Shown: positions 11,915 to 24,817, numbered from the stretch's first letter. The stretch is DNA of 64,000 nucleotides from Heterodera schachtii (GCA_023374025.1 SIJG01000113.1:173213-237212), one strand, 5' to 3'. Made by a program: numbers and translations. Notes: generated by a model not told the origin, from the letters alone.

Positions 11915-14900
11915 ATGAATAAGGGTCAGAAAAAATCAAACCAATTAAAAAGTCTAATTTACAAAAATAATTGACGCATACAAACTAACAAAATTGAAGG
12001 TGAGAAGAATTGAGTACCATCTAAAGGTCTCAAATTAATTCGATAGAGATAATTATAAATAAATTATCACCAATGTGTATACATTTACATAAATTTCGGC
12101 ATCCCTTTTAATTTGAAAGAATCAAAAAACAAGTAAAATACTTGAGGAAATGGAGGAAATTCGAAAAAGTTGGTTAAGAAGTAAATTAATTTTGAATTCA
12201 AACATCATAATTATTCATTGTCATATTAAATCTTATGTTTATACCTGATTTTAAAAACTAACAAATAAAAATAATTAATTATTAAAATATCAAATAAAAA
12301 TAAAAATCTATTAATTTGGTAATAAAAAATAAATATTTTTGAAGCACAATTTGTTTAATGTATTAATGTGAGGAAAAACTCGATCTCCAGTAGAGTCATC
12401 CGTCTTGATTTTGCTGTGTTTGGCTTATGTATAATTTAATGTTTTTAGTTTTAATTTAATTTTTTATATCAATATCATATATGATTTTGTAAATTATATT
12501 GTGCATTATTGTTTTTTTTTATACAGCGTTATGAACTCATTCTAAGGTTATTATGCATTTGTATATTCGTAAGATTTAATAAATAAACAAATTATTACAA
12601 ATAAATTTTATTATTATTTATTATTATAAACGTTTAAAAACTCCCATTTATATTTTTTCATCTTTATTAAAATAAATATTTTTACCTTTAATTTACTTCA
12701 ATTTTATAATAATTATCTCTTCAAACGAAATGTGTTAAATTTAATTAGAAAAAATGTTTTATCATATTTTATTTTTTACATAAATTTTACGGCTTTTTTT
12801 ATATTTTTTTCGCCATGCCATGTTTAATGAATGGCACTTTCTTTATAAGACAATTTAATAATAGTTAACAGAATAAGTTTTATTATTCATTTATTATGTA
12901 TTATTTGGTTTAAAAATATTCTCAAATTATTATATATATTTTTTTGTTATTTTAATTTATTTTTTTCTCGACTTCTCAATTCTTAATTGATGGTTGTTCT
13001 ATCATTTGTGAGTCATAGATTTATAACTTTTTTAAAATATATTGACTTGTTAATTGTTATTACAAAAATGATATAATAAAATTATAATTTTATTTTTATG
13101 AAAATTTTTTTGTTTGTTTTCAGTTTTGCAATATGGTTAAAACAATTATTTAATTTAAGTGTTCATTTAAATGAAGACTTATAAATCATAAACAATGTAA
13201 CTTTTTCAATTTTATATTTTACTAATTGTACAACTCATGAGTTTCCATGGTCGTAAATTGAATTATGATGCAAAATTTTATATAAAATTACTCATTAAAT
13301 TTTTTGCTGTATTTTAATTATATATGTTTTTTTTTGACATTCTATCAAATTTTAAGGTATTCTATGGTAGTTACATTAACTTTTTCGCTTTTTAATTGAT
13401 TATTTTTCACGATGCTCTGAGTCCCAGTGGGAAATCATTCATATAAATGTTCCCATCGCGTGCAACTTTAATATATTTTTAACAAAAATAAAGGAAATCT
13501 AAATGGATTTTAAGTTGAAAATTTGTAAATTTTCGTAAAATTAATATTTATTTAAAAAAATTTCATAAATATTATGCTTGAAAGAATTGTTATGTGATTT
13601 TCATTAGAATTTTTTCAAACATTATTTTAGAAGTCTTTGAAAAATGGAACATGGTACCATATTCTTTATAATGGATATAAAGTCATGGTCATATGTTTAG
13701 CATCAGTGCTAATAATTGGCTAAAATTTTATAAATTGACCCATAAAATCTTTTAACAGAGAGCCAATGCTAAGTATATGATAACGATCGATAGCATATTC
13801 AATGGGCTTTCAAATGATACCACAAAAGTTCAAATCCATTACCTTCAGCGAATATACAATCAGGCAAATTGTACCTTACCCCTATTTTTGCGTGGTATAT
13901 GTTTAGCATCAAAAGTTTAATAGGAAATATTCTGAAAAAATAATTGCTAGGCTAACTTTTTATACTGAAGATTTAAGCAATCGTTTGATATCTTTTTGTA
14001 TTTATTGAGCCTAGAGATTTGATATTACTACAAAATTATGCATTTAATTTATTAAATGATATTTTATTTTCAAGATCTAATCAATAAGTTTAATTTTGTT
14101 ACTGTTTTTATTAATATTATTATATATTAATTAGTAGTTTAAAATAAATTAATTTTTTTAATAAAAAATATTCATTTTTATTTTCATTCAACAATTTGAA
14201 ATTCGTCTTAAAATTTTTAATTTTATTCTTGTGTCGCTGATAGAATCTTCATAGAAGTTGCTTTCCTTAGCTGTCAATTTCATTAATGCAATTTTTAAAC
14301 TACTAACATTTATGGAACTATTGTATTTTTGTTTTTGCATAAAATATGAATAAAATTTTTATGGTTTTTTCAAATTTGAAATTTTATTAATATTATTTTT
14401 TATTTGCTAGAATCTAATATCCATTCATTCAAAATGTATTGTTTTTTTTTAATTTGTTTCATTCTGGCCAAAATGTTTAGTAATTTTCGCTCATTTTTTA
14501 TTCATAATAATATTTTGACATTAATTTGTTCGTTAACTAATTTTATTTAATTTATATTTGATAAAAAATTAAATGATATTTCTACTCTTTCAATTTGTTT
14601 TTCCATTTCTAACTTGCATTGTTTTTCTTTCTTGTTCACATGTTTCATAGAAATTTTTATTAAAAATCATTCATGTTACCTTGAAATATTTTTGTTATTA
14701 TATGAAAGTTGACAAGATTATTGGTTAATTATTTATTTATATATTATGATTAATGTATCTTCAAACATTTTCAAAATTAATAAATTCACGTAGAGGAGCA
14801 TAAAAATGCAGATGTTTTTGAGTGCGTCTTCAATGAGTTTTTTTTTTTTTATTTATTTGTATTTTTTAAAGATTTAATTGGCCTTTTTTCGAAATATTAT

Positions 14901-15860
14901 ACTAGTTTTTTAATTACTGTAAAAAGTTTTATGAAGGTTGCAATTTCAGAATAAATATTTGCTAGAAACTTTATTTTAATGAATAACCCTTTCACAAATT
15001 TAGATAAAAATATTTAATTTAAATTATTTTCTTTCCTTGACAGTCGACCTGAATAAATTCAAGATGTTATGATGGGCTTTTTTAAGTAAATTTTCTGATT
15101 TATATTTTCTTGAAATTTTAATTTTAACTTTTTCAATTTTATTAAATCAAAAAATGCAAAATGTTTTTTAGCTTATAAAGAAGTTCTTTTTTTAATATTA
15201 TTTGTTTAATAAAGTTATATGATCGCGAAGATCGCGACGAATTTATTTAATGGAATTTAATAGTTACGGTATTTATTTATTTAAAATTATTCACATTTTA
15301 AATTTATTGAGTTTCATTTTTTATAATTTTATTACAATGTTTTCTTATTAAGATCGGTATTTTGGTACTGTTACTTATTTGTAGGGATCATTTTTTTATG
15401 TAAGAAAAATCAAAAAATTTTTTGGGGCACATTTACAAAAAAATTTAAAATGATCCCTATTTATTTGCATTTCTTTCATTTTGATAAAGATAAATGTGAA
15501 ATTTTAAAGCAAAATTGAATATTTAAAGTTCGTTAATAATGGTATAATTTTCATTTTTCGGTTATTTAATAAAGCTTTTATTTGTATTACAAAATTATAG
15601 AGATTTATTAAATATTTTGAAATAGTCTCGCACTCTCCACTTAAATAGTCTGTTTTTTTTTGTTTTAATTGTGAACTAATTTAAATATAAATTTAATTAA
15701 AGGGCTGTTGCTTTCTTTACAATAGCTTATTTTGTTATAACTTATTTATTTGTTTATTTTATTTTTTGGTTTAAAAATGACAATTTATGTGGCCGGCCGT
15801 GTTGAAGACCCATTCGCATTCTTTCACAGTTCCTCTCTGGTGGCGAAGTGGTTGTTTTGC
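11915..15860. other. AT-rich repeats, weak exon candidates
   Basis: Holds the second forward R1 copy (13940-14230). Two weak plus-strand exon candidates follow acceptor-like sequences. Near 12381, after CGATCTCCAG, the phase-2 reading starts RVIRLDFAVFGL. Near 13432, after CTGAGTCCCAG, the reading starts WEIIHINVPIACNF. A repeated ATATGTTTAGCATC occurs at about 13697 and 13896. A locally A-rich patch spans about 11915-12360. No gene is supported. Confidence 0.3.
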
Positions 15861-15867
15861 CTCCCTG

Positions 15868-16276
15868 ACAAAGGGAGGTGGCCAAGTGTCCGTGGGATTT
15901 CCAAATGTTTTGCTGAATATTTTAAGCATTAAATAATATTTTAAAAAATTAAAAATAAAAATTTTTTAAAAAAAATTTTTTGATAATTGACTTGGCATAA
16001 ACGACAAAAATAAAAAACAAAATTTACATGAAGGGGACCCGAACCCTGGGCTAAAGATGCTGACTAGCGCACTACCGCTACACCACTGGACACTGTGCGT
16101 TGGTGGAAATAGGTATTCCTTTTATTTAATCATTAAAAACTTTGGCATTTTTTATCTCGGCACAGGGGTCCATTTGGCAGAAATTGAAAACATTTTTCTT
16201 AAGAACCCAGGGGTGCTATATCTATCCAAAAAATCTCATTCCGAAATCCCACGGACACTTGGCCACCTCCCTTTGT
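15868..16276. mobile_element. MITE with perfect 34-bp terminal inverted repeats
   Basis: 15868-15901 begins ACAAAGGGAGGTGGCCAAGT and is an exact inverted copy of 16243-16276. A hairpin CCTCCCT/AGGGAGG overlaps the left end. No TSD could be identified, so the true ends may lie a few bases outside. The interior is AT-rich and carries a tRNA-like segment on the minus strand (16031-16090). Non-autonomous; superfamily unknown. Confidence 0.8.
16031..16090 (-). ncRNA. tRNA-like / SINE-like pol III promoter segment
   Basis: On the minus strand an A-box-like TGTAGCGGTAGTGCGC is followed about 20 nt later by a B-box-like GGTTCGGGTCC. A clean cloverleaf does not form: the T loop has G where A is expected and the acceptor stem does not pair. 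It is a tRNA-derived fragment, not a working tRNA. The sequence at 15838-15885 also resembles the 5' half of a Leu/Ser tRNA (TGGCGAAGTGG). Confidence 0.4.
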
Positions 16277-16885
16277 GAGGTACGCTGGTTGAACGCCTAA
16301 TTGAGCAATGGTATTTACCAATCGTTCCTTTTTATAATTAAATTTTATTTTTATATTTTCAATGCTTCCGCAATGTCACAATAATATTTTCTATTTCATC
16401 TAAAGAATAAATAATTTTAGTTTTTTTTTTGAAAAGTAACTAAATAAATATTTTAGTTATTTAAGCAGCTTTATCTTTTCTCTAAAATATCTTTTATACA
16501 TTCTCTTGAATTTTTAGGCTTTTTGAATTGTGATGATTTGTGATTGCGAAATGTATAAATAATGAGATTTTTTAATTTTACATTTAACGGATTTTTTATT
16601 ACTTTATTTTTTAAATTTATTATCTAGTTTTTTTATTATATTTTTGTTTTTAATTATTTTTAAATTTTTTACGATTATCTTTTGTTTATTTTTTTATTTT
16701 ATAAATTTTTATTTTTACTCTTGTAATTTAAATAATCATAAAAAATTAGAGAATTATAAAAATGTGCAAATTGAATTGTTAATATTTTTGCAATAATTTG
16801 TTTCAGCATTCACTATAGAATTAATTTTTAATACTTTTATTAGCATCTTTTTTTGGTTCTTTTATTGATGTTTACAACTCCCATG

Positions 16886-17085
16886 GAAGTGTATTTCCAA
16901 TGGATCCTTTCACTGCTCCGAATGCTTCTGTTTTAAATGTTCAAAGCTTTAAAGAATTATTTTTTATATTTTTCCTCTTTATTAAAATAAATTCTTTTAC
17001 ATTTTATATTTACTCCAATTTTGTAATTATTTTTCAATCCAAAAGTATTAAATTCATATCAAATATGCACCAAATATGCACATAA
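16886..17085 (+). CDS. Candidate exon, repeat-associated
   Basis: After a CCCATGGAAG acceptor the phase-2 reading gives VFPMDPFTAPNASVLN and stays open to a stop at 17083-17085. Flanking DNA (ACTCCCA before; CTTCTGTTTTAAA and TTTATTAAAATAAAT after) recurs around 22010-22160, and partly at 12630-12740. There the corresponding island reads ETRPQNSFECHEGFCFKIY. Exon content differs more than the flanks. The function is unknown and a decayed paralogue is possible. Confidence 0.25.
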
Positions 17086-17389
17086 AACATGAAAATTAGG
17101 GGTTCAAATTCATAAAAATGTTTATTCCTCATAAATTTAATTCGATTTTTTTGCAATTGCAAATCAAAAAATTTTAAGATTTTCGTCACTGAAGCTTACT
17201 GTTGACCCACCCGCGTATCCATTCAGATTTGGAAATAAAAATATGCAGAAAAACCCAAAATATGCAAAAATATGCAAATAAAAGTCCCGATTTTCAACGC
17301 AATACACAAAAAAGAAAGTGTTTTTCCTACTATTTCGAGCATGGAGAAGCCAGGAAAAAATACGCATTTGCATAAAATTTACAGCCCTA
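17061..17389. mobile_element. hAT-type MITE, left end truncated
   Basis: Shares ordered blocks with the element at 7829-8400: CAAATATGCACAT, CTGTTGACCCACCCGCGTATC, AAAGTCCCGATTTT, AGAAAGTGTTTTTCCTACTA and a right end reading inward TAGGGCTGTAAATTTTATGC. The left terminus is missing. Confidence 0.75.
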
Positions 17390-17400
17390 TAGATCATAAC

Positions 17401-17596
17401 TAGAGCTCGCAAAAAAAAGCACGAAAAATCGCGCAAAAGGCATGAGAAAAGGCATTTAAATTTTTTGTATTAAAGATTTTTAGGGAGAAAAACATTGTAA
17501 AACTTAAATAAAAGACTTAATTTTGGTATTTAAATGATTATTAATTATTTTATAAAGTTTTTCGAATAACGAAAATTTTTAGACCTAAAATTATCA
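17401..17596. mobile_element. Second hAT-like MITE family, right end truncated
   Basis: Begins TAGAGCTCGCAAAAAA and matches the first part of the complete element at 20526-21085 plus its TTTTTAGGGAGAAAAAC block. It lies 11 bp after the end of the preceding MITE. The right terminus is absent. Confidence 0.7.
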
Positions 17597-17867
17597 ACAA
17601 TTATTTTTTTACTAAATCTCTTTGTGCATCTGTTCTGTTTTTAATTCTAAGCTCCTTTGATTATTTCAAGAAATAATTTATATTTTAATTTTTCTTTTTT
17701 AAGAAAATGCTATGAATTTATCTTTTTTATAATCTTTACATTTATTTTTCAATGTTTTTTATTTAGAAAATTGTGTTTCATTTTGCTATCTTCTCGCGAA
17801 CATGATTATTTTTATAACTTTTTTAAACCTTTCTTTCTTTAAAATATTTTGATTCAATTTTAATTTT

Positions 17868-18206
17868 TTATTCATCCAATTTTATTTTATGGCGAATGTT
17901 CTCGATTTCTACACTCAGCTGGTTGAACGCATTCAGCTTCGATTCACGAGCCAACATGAACAAGATTCGGGCCTCGATTTCGTTCATCTTTGCCTTGAGC
18001 TATAAAAATATTTCTATTACTTATTTCATTTTAAATAAATGTGTTTTTTTAAATTAAATATTAATTATTTTTAATTATAGTATTTTGAAAATTGAATTAA
18101 TTTTTTTAAATTGTCTTTTAGTTCTTTGAAATTGCACCGGGGATATCACCCCTTGCAATTGTTCAATACAATATACCAATGGTAAAAACAAGTGTACTTG
18201 TAACAT
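17868..18206 (-). CDS. Two-exon gene, small coiled-coil protein with hydrophobic N-terminus
   Basis: Exon 1 is 18138-18206: ATG and 23 codons, MLQVHLFLPLVYCIEQLQG. Exon 2 is 17868-17999, 43 codons plus stop, containing LKAKMNEIEARILFMLARES. The 138-nt intron has a GTGCAA donor and a TTTTTATAG acceptor. Both exons are whole numbers of codons and join in phase 0, which independently supports the model. Residues 24-66 show heptad-like spacing of Leu/Ile/Met, so a coiled coil is likely. The N-terminus is hydrophobic and could be a signal peptide. The stop overlaps an AATAAA-type poly(A) signal. Neighbours are transposon remains. The family is not recognised. Exon 2 could instead be the last exon of a longer gene. 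Confidence 0.5.
18130..18160. repeat. Hairpin at the exon-1 splice donor
   Basis: AATTGCA and GGGG pair with CCCC and TGCAATT (7 + 4 bp, one small bulge, 6-nt loop). It straddles the exon 1/intron boundary at 18138 and could affect donor use, or be coincidental. Confidence 0.4.
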
Positions 18207-18209
18207 TGA

Positions 18210-20517
18210 AATAATTTTATTCAAAGTATCTAAATTATTTTACTTCAACATAAAATATTTCTTGAATATTTTTTAATAGATTTTTTATGATTATTGTTCA
18301 TCTTATATTTAAAGCTCCAAATTATTGAATTAATTTTTTATTACATGAAAATGAACAGAATAAACATTTCATTTTTTTATACTTTTTTTGCTTTAATTTA
18401 TTCTAATTTGAATTTTTTTTTTTTTTTTGTTAATAATTTATGGATAATATAGACAAAAAATTATTAGCTTTTCTGCGTTTTAATCTAGTTGATTTAATTT
18501 ATAAAAACGATATTTTTCAATTTATTATTTCACATAATTATTGCTGCTTTGTTTTTATTAATAAAATTACATATATAAATTAAAATATTATTTTTAAAAG
18601 TTGTATTCTTAATTTACCCTTTTTCAAATAAATTTATAAAGCAAATCTCGTCTCTTTGTTTTGTATGTCGATGACAAAATTCAAAAAATACAGAATAAAT
18701 TGATTTAATATTTTTTAATTTTGTTAATTTTTTATTTTTCTCCTTCATGCTTTGAATCGAAAAACTTTTTTATTGGCCTATGATTATGTTGCATAATAAA
18801 TAAGATTTTATTTTTATGGGCTCATCATAAGATGTGCATTTCGCTGAACTTTTAATGATATTTGATGAAACTTAATTTATATATTTTTATCTATTTTGAT
18901 ATGGCAATTATTTCTGATTTTAATATATGATTATTCTTTTAGTTAATTTAAATAATTGACGAGTAAAAAGAAATTAATGCCATGTACCAACATGATACAG
19001 ATCATGTTTACTTTTGTAATACCCATTGCTTGTCTTTGTAGTCAATTAAGCTTTACAATAAATGCTTGGAATATTATTTAATGATTGTTTTTGGTTGAAT
19101 TGAAGAATTATTATTTCTAATATTATTTTTATCAATAACTAAATTTAAAAATAAATATTTTAGAATTTAAATATATGCATTTTCGAGAGATCTCATAGAT
19201 TTTCTATTATTTTCTTATTTATTAATTTTATTCATATATTACATTAATTTTTAGAAAAATTATCAATTGTTTTATATTATATCTCTCTCTTGCTATTCTC
19301 AGCTAATGAAAACGAGATTTTGGTAGGGCATCATACTTTAGTATTATTTATTTAAATTAGATTTTTATTGCAATTTTACCATTTTTTAATCATTAATTTT
19401 AATAAATATTTTTAGTTTCGAAAATTATTCTTATATTACATTAATTTGTAATGAATGGAAATAATGTTTTAATTGATTTACTATTTATTTACTTTTAGAT
19501 TTCGAAACACAATGAATTTTATAATAATTTTCCAAAAATTTAATGTTAATCACTAAATTGCATTTGGATAATTCATCTTGGTTATGAAGATGATCTAATT
19601 CAGTTGTCACTCTAGTTGTTTTTAATAAAATATTTTAGGAATTTGGTTTTTCGTTTTCATCTTTTGTTTATTAAATTAAATTAAATTATTCTTCATATTA
19701 ATAATATATCTATTAAACATTTTTTATTTTAAAATTATATAATGTTTTAATATTGTAATTTTCTCTGTACCTTTTATTAATTTTTTTTCTATTTTTCCTT
19801 TTAATCTTAGCATCTTAGGAGATTTCGAACTTCTTCATAATAACCTTTTTTCGGTTTATTTTATTTTAAAGTCGTCGTTTTATTTAATAACTCAATATAT
19901 TATAGAAGCAATTTTATTTATATTAATCTGATTTTTAATTTAAATTGTTTTTATTAAAAATAAATTTAAAGGATTCAGTTTTTTAATATATTTTGTTTCT
20001 TATTGCGTTGAACCGACCGTCAGTCATTGATGAACTAAAAATCCTATTTTTTAATTTAATTTTAAAAACTTTGAAATTTTTCTTAATTTAATACATATTT
20101 ACATTACGTTTCAATTTCTTTTTTTTATAAACTTATTTATTGTTTATGCTTTTTTCTGTCTCAAATTTTATTTTTATATTGGGATTAATGTTTATTAAGT
20201 AGTCAAATATTATTAACTTATTTTAGGTTAATTTTAATGCGAATTCTTTTGTTAATGAAAAAATTTTTCTTTTCATTATATTAAAATTTTCTATTTAAAT
20301 TAATTTTCTTTATGTACTTTTTTAATTAAAAACTGCCGACACATTTCCACCAATGCGGCAGAGAACAAAAAGGGTGGTTATCTGCCTGTTGAATATATTT
20401 TATTTTTGTTTGTTTATTTTATTTAATTTAGTTTATTTTTTCGATATTATTTATTTCGTAATTAAAGGTTTATGATGCAGTTGATTTTGAAAGATTCTTT
20501 TGTTCTCAATTCGATCA
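18210..20517. other. AT-rich DNA with one GC island
   Basis: Mostly featureless T-rich sequence. An island at about 20330-20400 is open in both directions: plus-strand CRHISTNAAENKKGGYLPVE, and on the minus strand QITTLFVLCRIGGNVSAV. Its ends pair (CTGCCG and CGGCAG), so it may be a transposon remnant. Nothing else is supported. Confidence 0.3.
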
Positions 20518-20525
20518 TTTATAAT

Positions 20526-21085
20526 TAGAGCTCGCAAAAAAGGCACCAAAAATCGCGAAAAAGGCATTATAAAAAGCACCAAAAATTTGAAAAAAGGCAT
20601 GAAAAGGCACGAAAACTCTCGAAAAAGGCATAAAAAAGGCATTTAAATTTTTTGTATTAAGGATTTTTAGGGAGAAAAACACTGTAAAACTTAAATAAAA
20701 TATTTAATTTTGGTTATTTAAATGATTATTAATTATTTTATAATGTTTTTCGAATAAAGAAAATTTTTAGACCTAAAATTTTTTATCAAGAAACAAAAAA
20801 ATTTTGGCAATCAATTTTTGAGAAAATTTTTCAATTCTTAGGGGTGTATTTTCCCGATTTTATTGCATTTTTGATGTAATTTTTGTGAAAAACGCCAAAA
20901 AAGGCATCAAAACGGCAAAATGCCAAAAAGGCATTTAAGGCACGAAAATCCCGAAAAAGGCAAAAAAAGGCATAATAAAATTCAACATAGAAGCCTCAAA
21001 CCAAGTGGAAAATACGTTATTTATGCTTAATATATCGAAATAAGTGCGCAGAAAAAAAGGCATATGCCTCAAAATGCGGGCTCTA
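20526..21085. mobile_element. hAT-like MITE (TAGAGCYCGCA family), complete
   Basis: 560 bp, flanked by the 8-bp direct repeat TTTATAAT (20518-20525 and 21086-21093). Ends: TAGAGCTCGCA on the left and TAGAGCCCGCA when the right end is read inward. The interior is rich in AAAAAGGCA motifs and contains TTTTTAGGGAGAAAAACACTG. No transposase. A 5' fragment of the same family lies at 17401-17596. Confidence 0.85.
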
Positions 21086-21093
21086 TTTATAAT

Positions 21094-23300
21094 TAACATC
21101 TTTAAACTTTACATTGAAATTAAATATATCAATCATCTTTATAAATAATTATAATTTCTAGAACATAAATTATGGAATGAAACAAAGGTTTTTTATAATT
21201 TTCAAGTCTTTTTGTATTAAAAAGAAACTTTCGAATATTTATTTAAATCTTGACACTTCCGACAATATAAAACGAGTGAGCTCCAATGGCGAGAAAAATT
21301 TTTTGAAATTTATAATTATATTTGATTTTTTTATTTGTGCTATTAATTTCCTTTTTATCCAATAAATTCAGGTTCTTACTTCAATTATATCTCCTAGGGT
21401 AAGCTTCCATTTTTTTTAAATTTTAAAAATATTTGTTTTACTTTCCAATTTTTATTAATTTATTATTCTTTATCGTCATAAATTTATATTTTTTAAATAT
21501 TTCATTTGTTTAATGTTATACTCTTTTTTCTTATCTTGTTAATTATTTTATTTAATCCTTCTAGGCATTAGAATCCAAAAAACAAAATTTTGACATGGCA
21601 AAAACATACAGTCTTATCGACGATAACTTTTCTTTCAAAATTTTAAATTCATTATTTATCTATTAGATAATTGTGTTTGTGTGGATAATTATTTGAATTG
21701 TAGTCAATATATGCAATAATTAATATATGTTATTTATTTTAGAAAGAAAAACCTTTTTGGAAAAAAAATTTATTTAATTTTTTCAATTTTATGTTCTCTC
21801 GTTCTCATTTAGAAAAGATATTTTATATTCGGGGCATTCATTTTAGATTAACATATAAAAGCGTAAATTCAACAAATAAAAAAAATACTACAAAAATCTT
21901 ATGTTTATTTATTAATTTTTATTAAATAATATGTTCAATGAACCAATATAAAATATTTTGCATAATTAAAACATTTTTTGCATTTTTAAAAATTTTAATG
22001 GCGGTTCTAAACTCCCACGAGAGTGAGACGCGCCCACAGAACTCTTTTGAGTGCCACGAGGGCTTCTGTTTTAAAATTTACAAATTTTAAAAAATTATTT
22101 GTTTTATCTTTTTTAATTTTGCGTTCTTGCATTTAAATTTGCATCATATTCATTAATTTTTGATTCTAGTTTTAATTTTTTTGTATTGGAAAATAAAAAT
22201 TTTCTTTTTTTAGGTTTTTACTTAAACTGAACGATCTATCTTCTTATGCCTTATTTTAATGATGCTATTGCAAAATAAAATTTGTAGAAATAATAATATA
22301 ATATTTATATATCAGAAACTAATATCCATTTTTTAATGTTTTTAGAATTTTTAATATTTGATTTTGTTAATATTAAGCGATGCATACCCAAATTGTGGCT
22401 GTTTAATAATTATCTATTGCAGCTTAACCATTTCTAAATCCAAATAATTTTTTATTTTTATAATTCAAGACAATATTAGCACAAAAGCGAGCTTAGCTTC
22501 TTCAATATATTAACTAGATTATTTTAAATTTAAGGTGTTAAAATTTATATTATGAAGTTTATTAAAATTTATTAACAAGAACCCATGGTTGACTTTTTAA
22601 AATCGCAAATTTTAAATGAGTAAATCTTGTAGTTTTGTTTTTATCGCATTAGTTAAAATTTATTCTCAATAATTTTGTAATTAAAAGCATATAAATTTTT
22701 ATGGAAACTAAGAATAGTGATCTCGAGAACAGCTGTGTGTGTGTGCTATGCTCAATAATGAATTTATTTTTTATTTAAAAAATTTAAGTATAATTAGGAT
22801 CTTATGATTATTATAAAATTTTTTAGTTTCTTTTATCTGTTTCTTTTATACCATTTTCTTTAATTTTCTTTTTTTATTATTACTCTTATTTTTTGGTGAC
22901 CTTTTTCGTGTAATTGGTATTGCATGATCAATTTGGTGTACTAAATTAAATTTTTATTATCAGTGACGCACGGTTTTTTTATTTACATTACCCTAAATTA
23001 GCCTTTAAGTTTCGCTATTAACTTAGAATATTTCAGAATTTTGTTACTTCGAGGATTTATCTTCATAAAGGTGTATTTAGAATATTTTTTATGAATAATC
23101 CTTATCTAAAAGTGTTAAATATATTTTTTGTTTTTCAGTTTTGCCTTTCCTTTTGCTTATTTCAAATTATTATTTTTTAAATTTATGTTCTACAATTGAA
23201 AAAGAAAAATTATTTATGATGAAAATTTCACCCACCCTTTGGGTTTATTATTATTATTTTTTGATTAAAATATTGTGTCATCTCTGCCTAGTGTTTTTCG
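21094..23300. other. AT-rich DNA with one exon-like island
   Basis: Around 22026 an island follows ACTCCCACGAGAG. In phase 2 it reads ETRPQNSFECHEGFCFKIY before a stop, and its flanks match those of the 16.9-kb candidate. The open frame at 21177-21365 and others here are T/A-rich and unsupported. Confidence 0.3.
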
Positions 23301-23346
23301 GTGCAAATTATAGGTATTTTTTTGTATATTTTCCCAATATCTTCAG

Positions 23347-23416
23347 CTCATGCGCAAAGTTTGTTTTGTTTAAGTTTTCAGACAATAAGAAGAAGTATTT
23401 ATCTCTATGTATATAA
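23347..23416 (+). CDS. Candidate terminal exon, repeated at 57.6 kb
   Basis: The acceptor CCCAATATCTTCAG is followed in phase 2 by SCAKFVLFKFSDNKKKYLSL and a stop at 23414-23416. The inverted paralogue at 57589-57613 keeps the acceptor and first codons (SCAQSF) but stops after eight codons. The product is unknown and either copy may be decayed. Confidence 0.25.
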
Positions 23417-24454
23417 ATAACGATTTTTCAATTGTTAAATTACATTTTTTTGTTAATTATCGTGATTTTGATACGACATTTTTGTTAAATTATCTTAAAA
23501 CCATTTCTTTTTATGGTCATCTGACTAAGGTTTTTCAAAATTCACATTAAATGCCTTTTATTGTACCAATTTTGCTTTTAGATTAGTCGAAGACTGAAAT
23601 TTTTTACAATAATTGGATCGTTTAATTGTATTATGTACCAGGAATTTTTAAAATTTGCGAATTTATTCGAAGATTTTGTTAAAATTTTTCATTTGCATTT
23701 TCAATTACACTTAAAATTTATTTTTCAGCTTTTTTTTCTTGTGTGCTTTCTTAACATTTTAAAATTTTTGTCATTATTTATGTTAAACCATCGATCTCTT
23801 TTATGGTCATCTGACTAATGTTTTTCATAATTCACATTTATGGAATTCATTACAGGAATTTCGACTTTTTGTTCGAGTTCGGGTCTGGGGTTCGAAATTA
23901 GGCGAAATTGATGTTATGTTATATTCGGGTTAAACGACCCCGAAAACCCCAAAAACATCTTTTCAAAAAGGGGAGGGTGTAATCGGCACTATTACCCAGA
24001 AATTTCATAAATTACTTTAATTTTTGAAATTTAAAAAAAAATTTTTTTTTTTTTTTTTGTAAAACGCGGCGCAAAAAAAGTTATCATAATCGAAAATATG
24101 AGGCAAAAATAAAAAATGTTTCAAAATTTATGATTGAAAAAATTGTTAAAATAACAGATTTTGAAATTTGAAAAAATTGGCAAAATCTTTTGTTTTTTTA
24201 CCCCGAAATCTGTTTTTTTGTATTTGAAAATTAATTTTTAAATTTAGATACGATCCCCTTTAAACTGCAAAACATAAGCCAAAAATATAAAAATTGGAGA
24301 AAAAATTGATTACGAACCAAAATATGCAGATGAATTTGAATGTGGGAGAAGAGTGAAGTGCCCATTGGATGGGGCGCAATAGCAAAAGATGTGCTGAGAT
24401 AATGCCAATGGTCGTCCGACGGGTCAGCGTCGTTTTGGCAACGAGAGAATGATG

Positions 24455-24545
24455 GAGAAAGTCAGGAGATGGAGTGAGAGAGACTGAGAAAGGAGAGAGA
24501 GAAAGAGAGACAGAGAGAGAGAGAAAAAGAGAGAGAGAGTTAAAT
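24455..24545 (+). repeat. GA-rich microsatellite
   Basis: Runs of GAGAGA with AAAGAGAGACAGAGAG, inside the long repeat. Corresponds to the CT tract at 55120-55215. Confidence 0.7.
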
Positions 24546-24681
24546 TTTGGCTTTCTGATTTCTAAAAAATTATTTGAACTGGGGGTTCAAAGAAAATGGC
24601 ATCTTTTTGGCATAGAAATAATTACATTTTAGTGATTTTAGGGAAAGAAGCTGGCCCAATAATTAATATTTTTAATTTCAG

Positions 24682-24817
24682 CCTGAGTTTCACGGCTTTT
24701 TGTTGGACTAATTACTTTATAGTGCTCACCTCGCAACCTGGCATTAGTGCCACCAACAATGACTTACCTAATCGGCCATTGATGTTCAGCCATTCAGATC
24801 TGTTGGCTGATCGCTAA
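24682..24817 (+). CDS. Candidate terminal exon, 44 codons
   Basis: A strong acceptor (ATTTTTAATTTCAG) at the end of the long repeat. The phase-2 reading gives 44 codons to TAA at 24815-24817, beginning LSFTAFCWTNYFIVLTSQPG and including NNDLPNRPLMFSHSDLLADR. Phase 0 stops after nine codons. GC content and codon diversity are clearly above background. The minus strand also has a GTAAGT donor motif here (24758-24763), so the opposite strand cannot be excluded. No family is recognised. Confidence 0.35.

Larger units (their letters stand above)
23300..24690 (+). repeat. Long repeat, forward copy (inverted copy at 55-57.6 kb)
   Basis: Collinear with the reverse complement of 54990-57640. Shared blocks in order: ATATCTTCAGCTCATGCGC, TATATAAATAAC, CGTGATTTTGATA, TTGCTTTTAGATTAGTCGAA, GGGGTTCGAAATTAGGCGAA, AATAGTGCCGAT (reverse), the GA tract and CAATAATTAATATTT. 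The other copy carries a 918-bp Foldback-like insertion that is absent here, so this copy shows the empty site. It is a large duplicated segment or an old transposon. Confidence 0.75.

Noticed and set aside
16031..16090. Functional tRNA gene
   Set aside because: A and B boxes are present but the acceptor and T stems do not pair properly.
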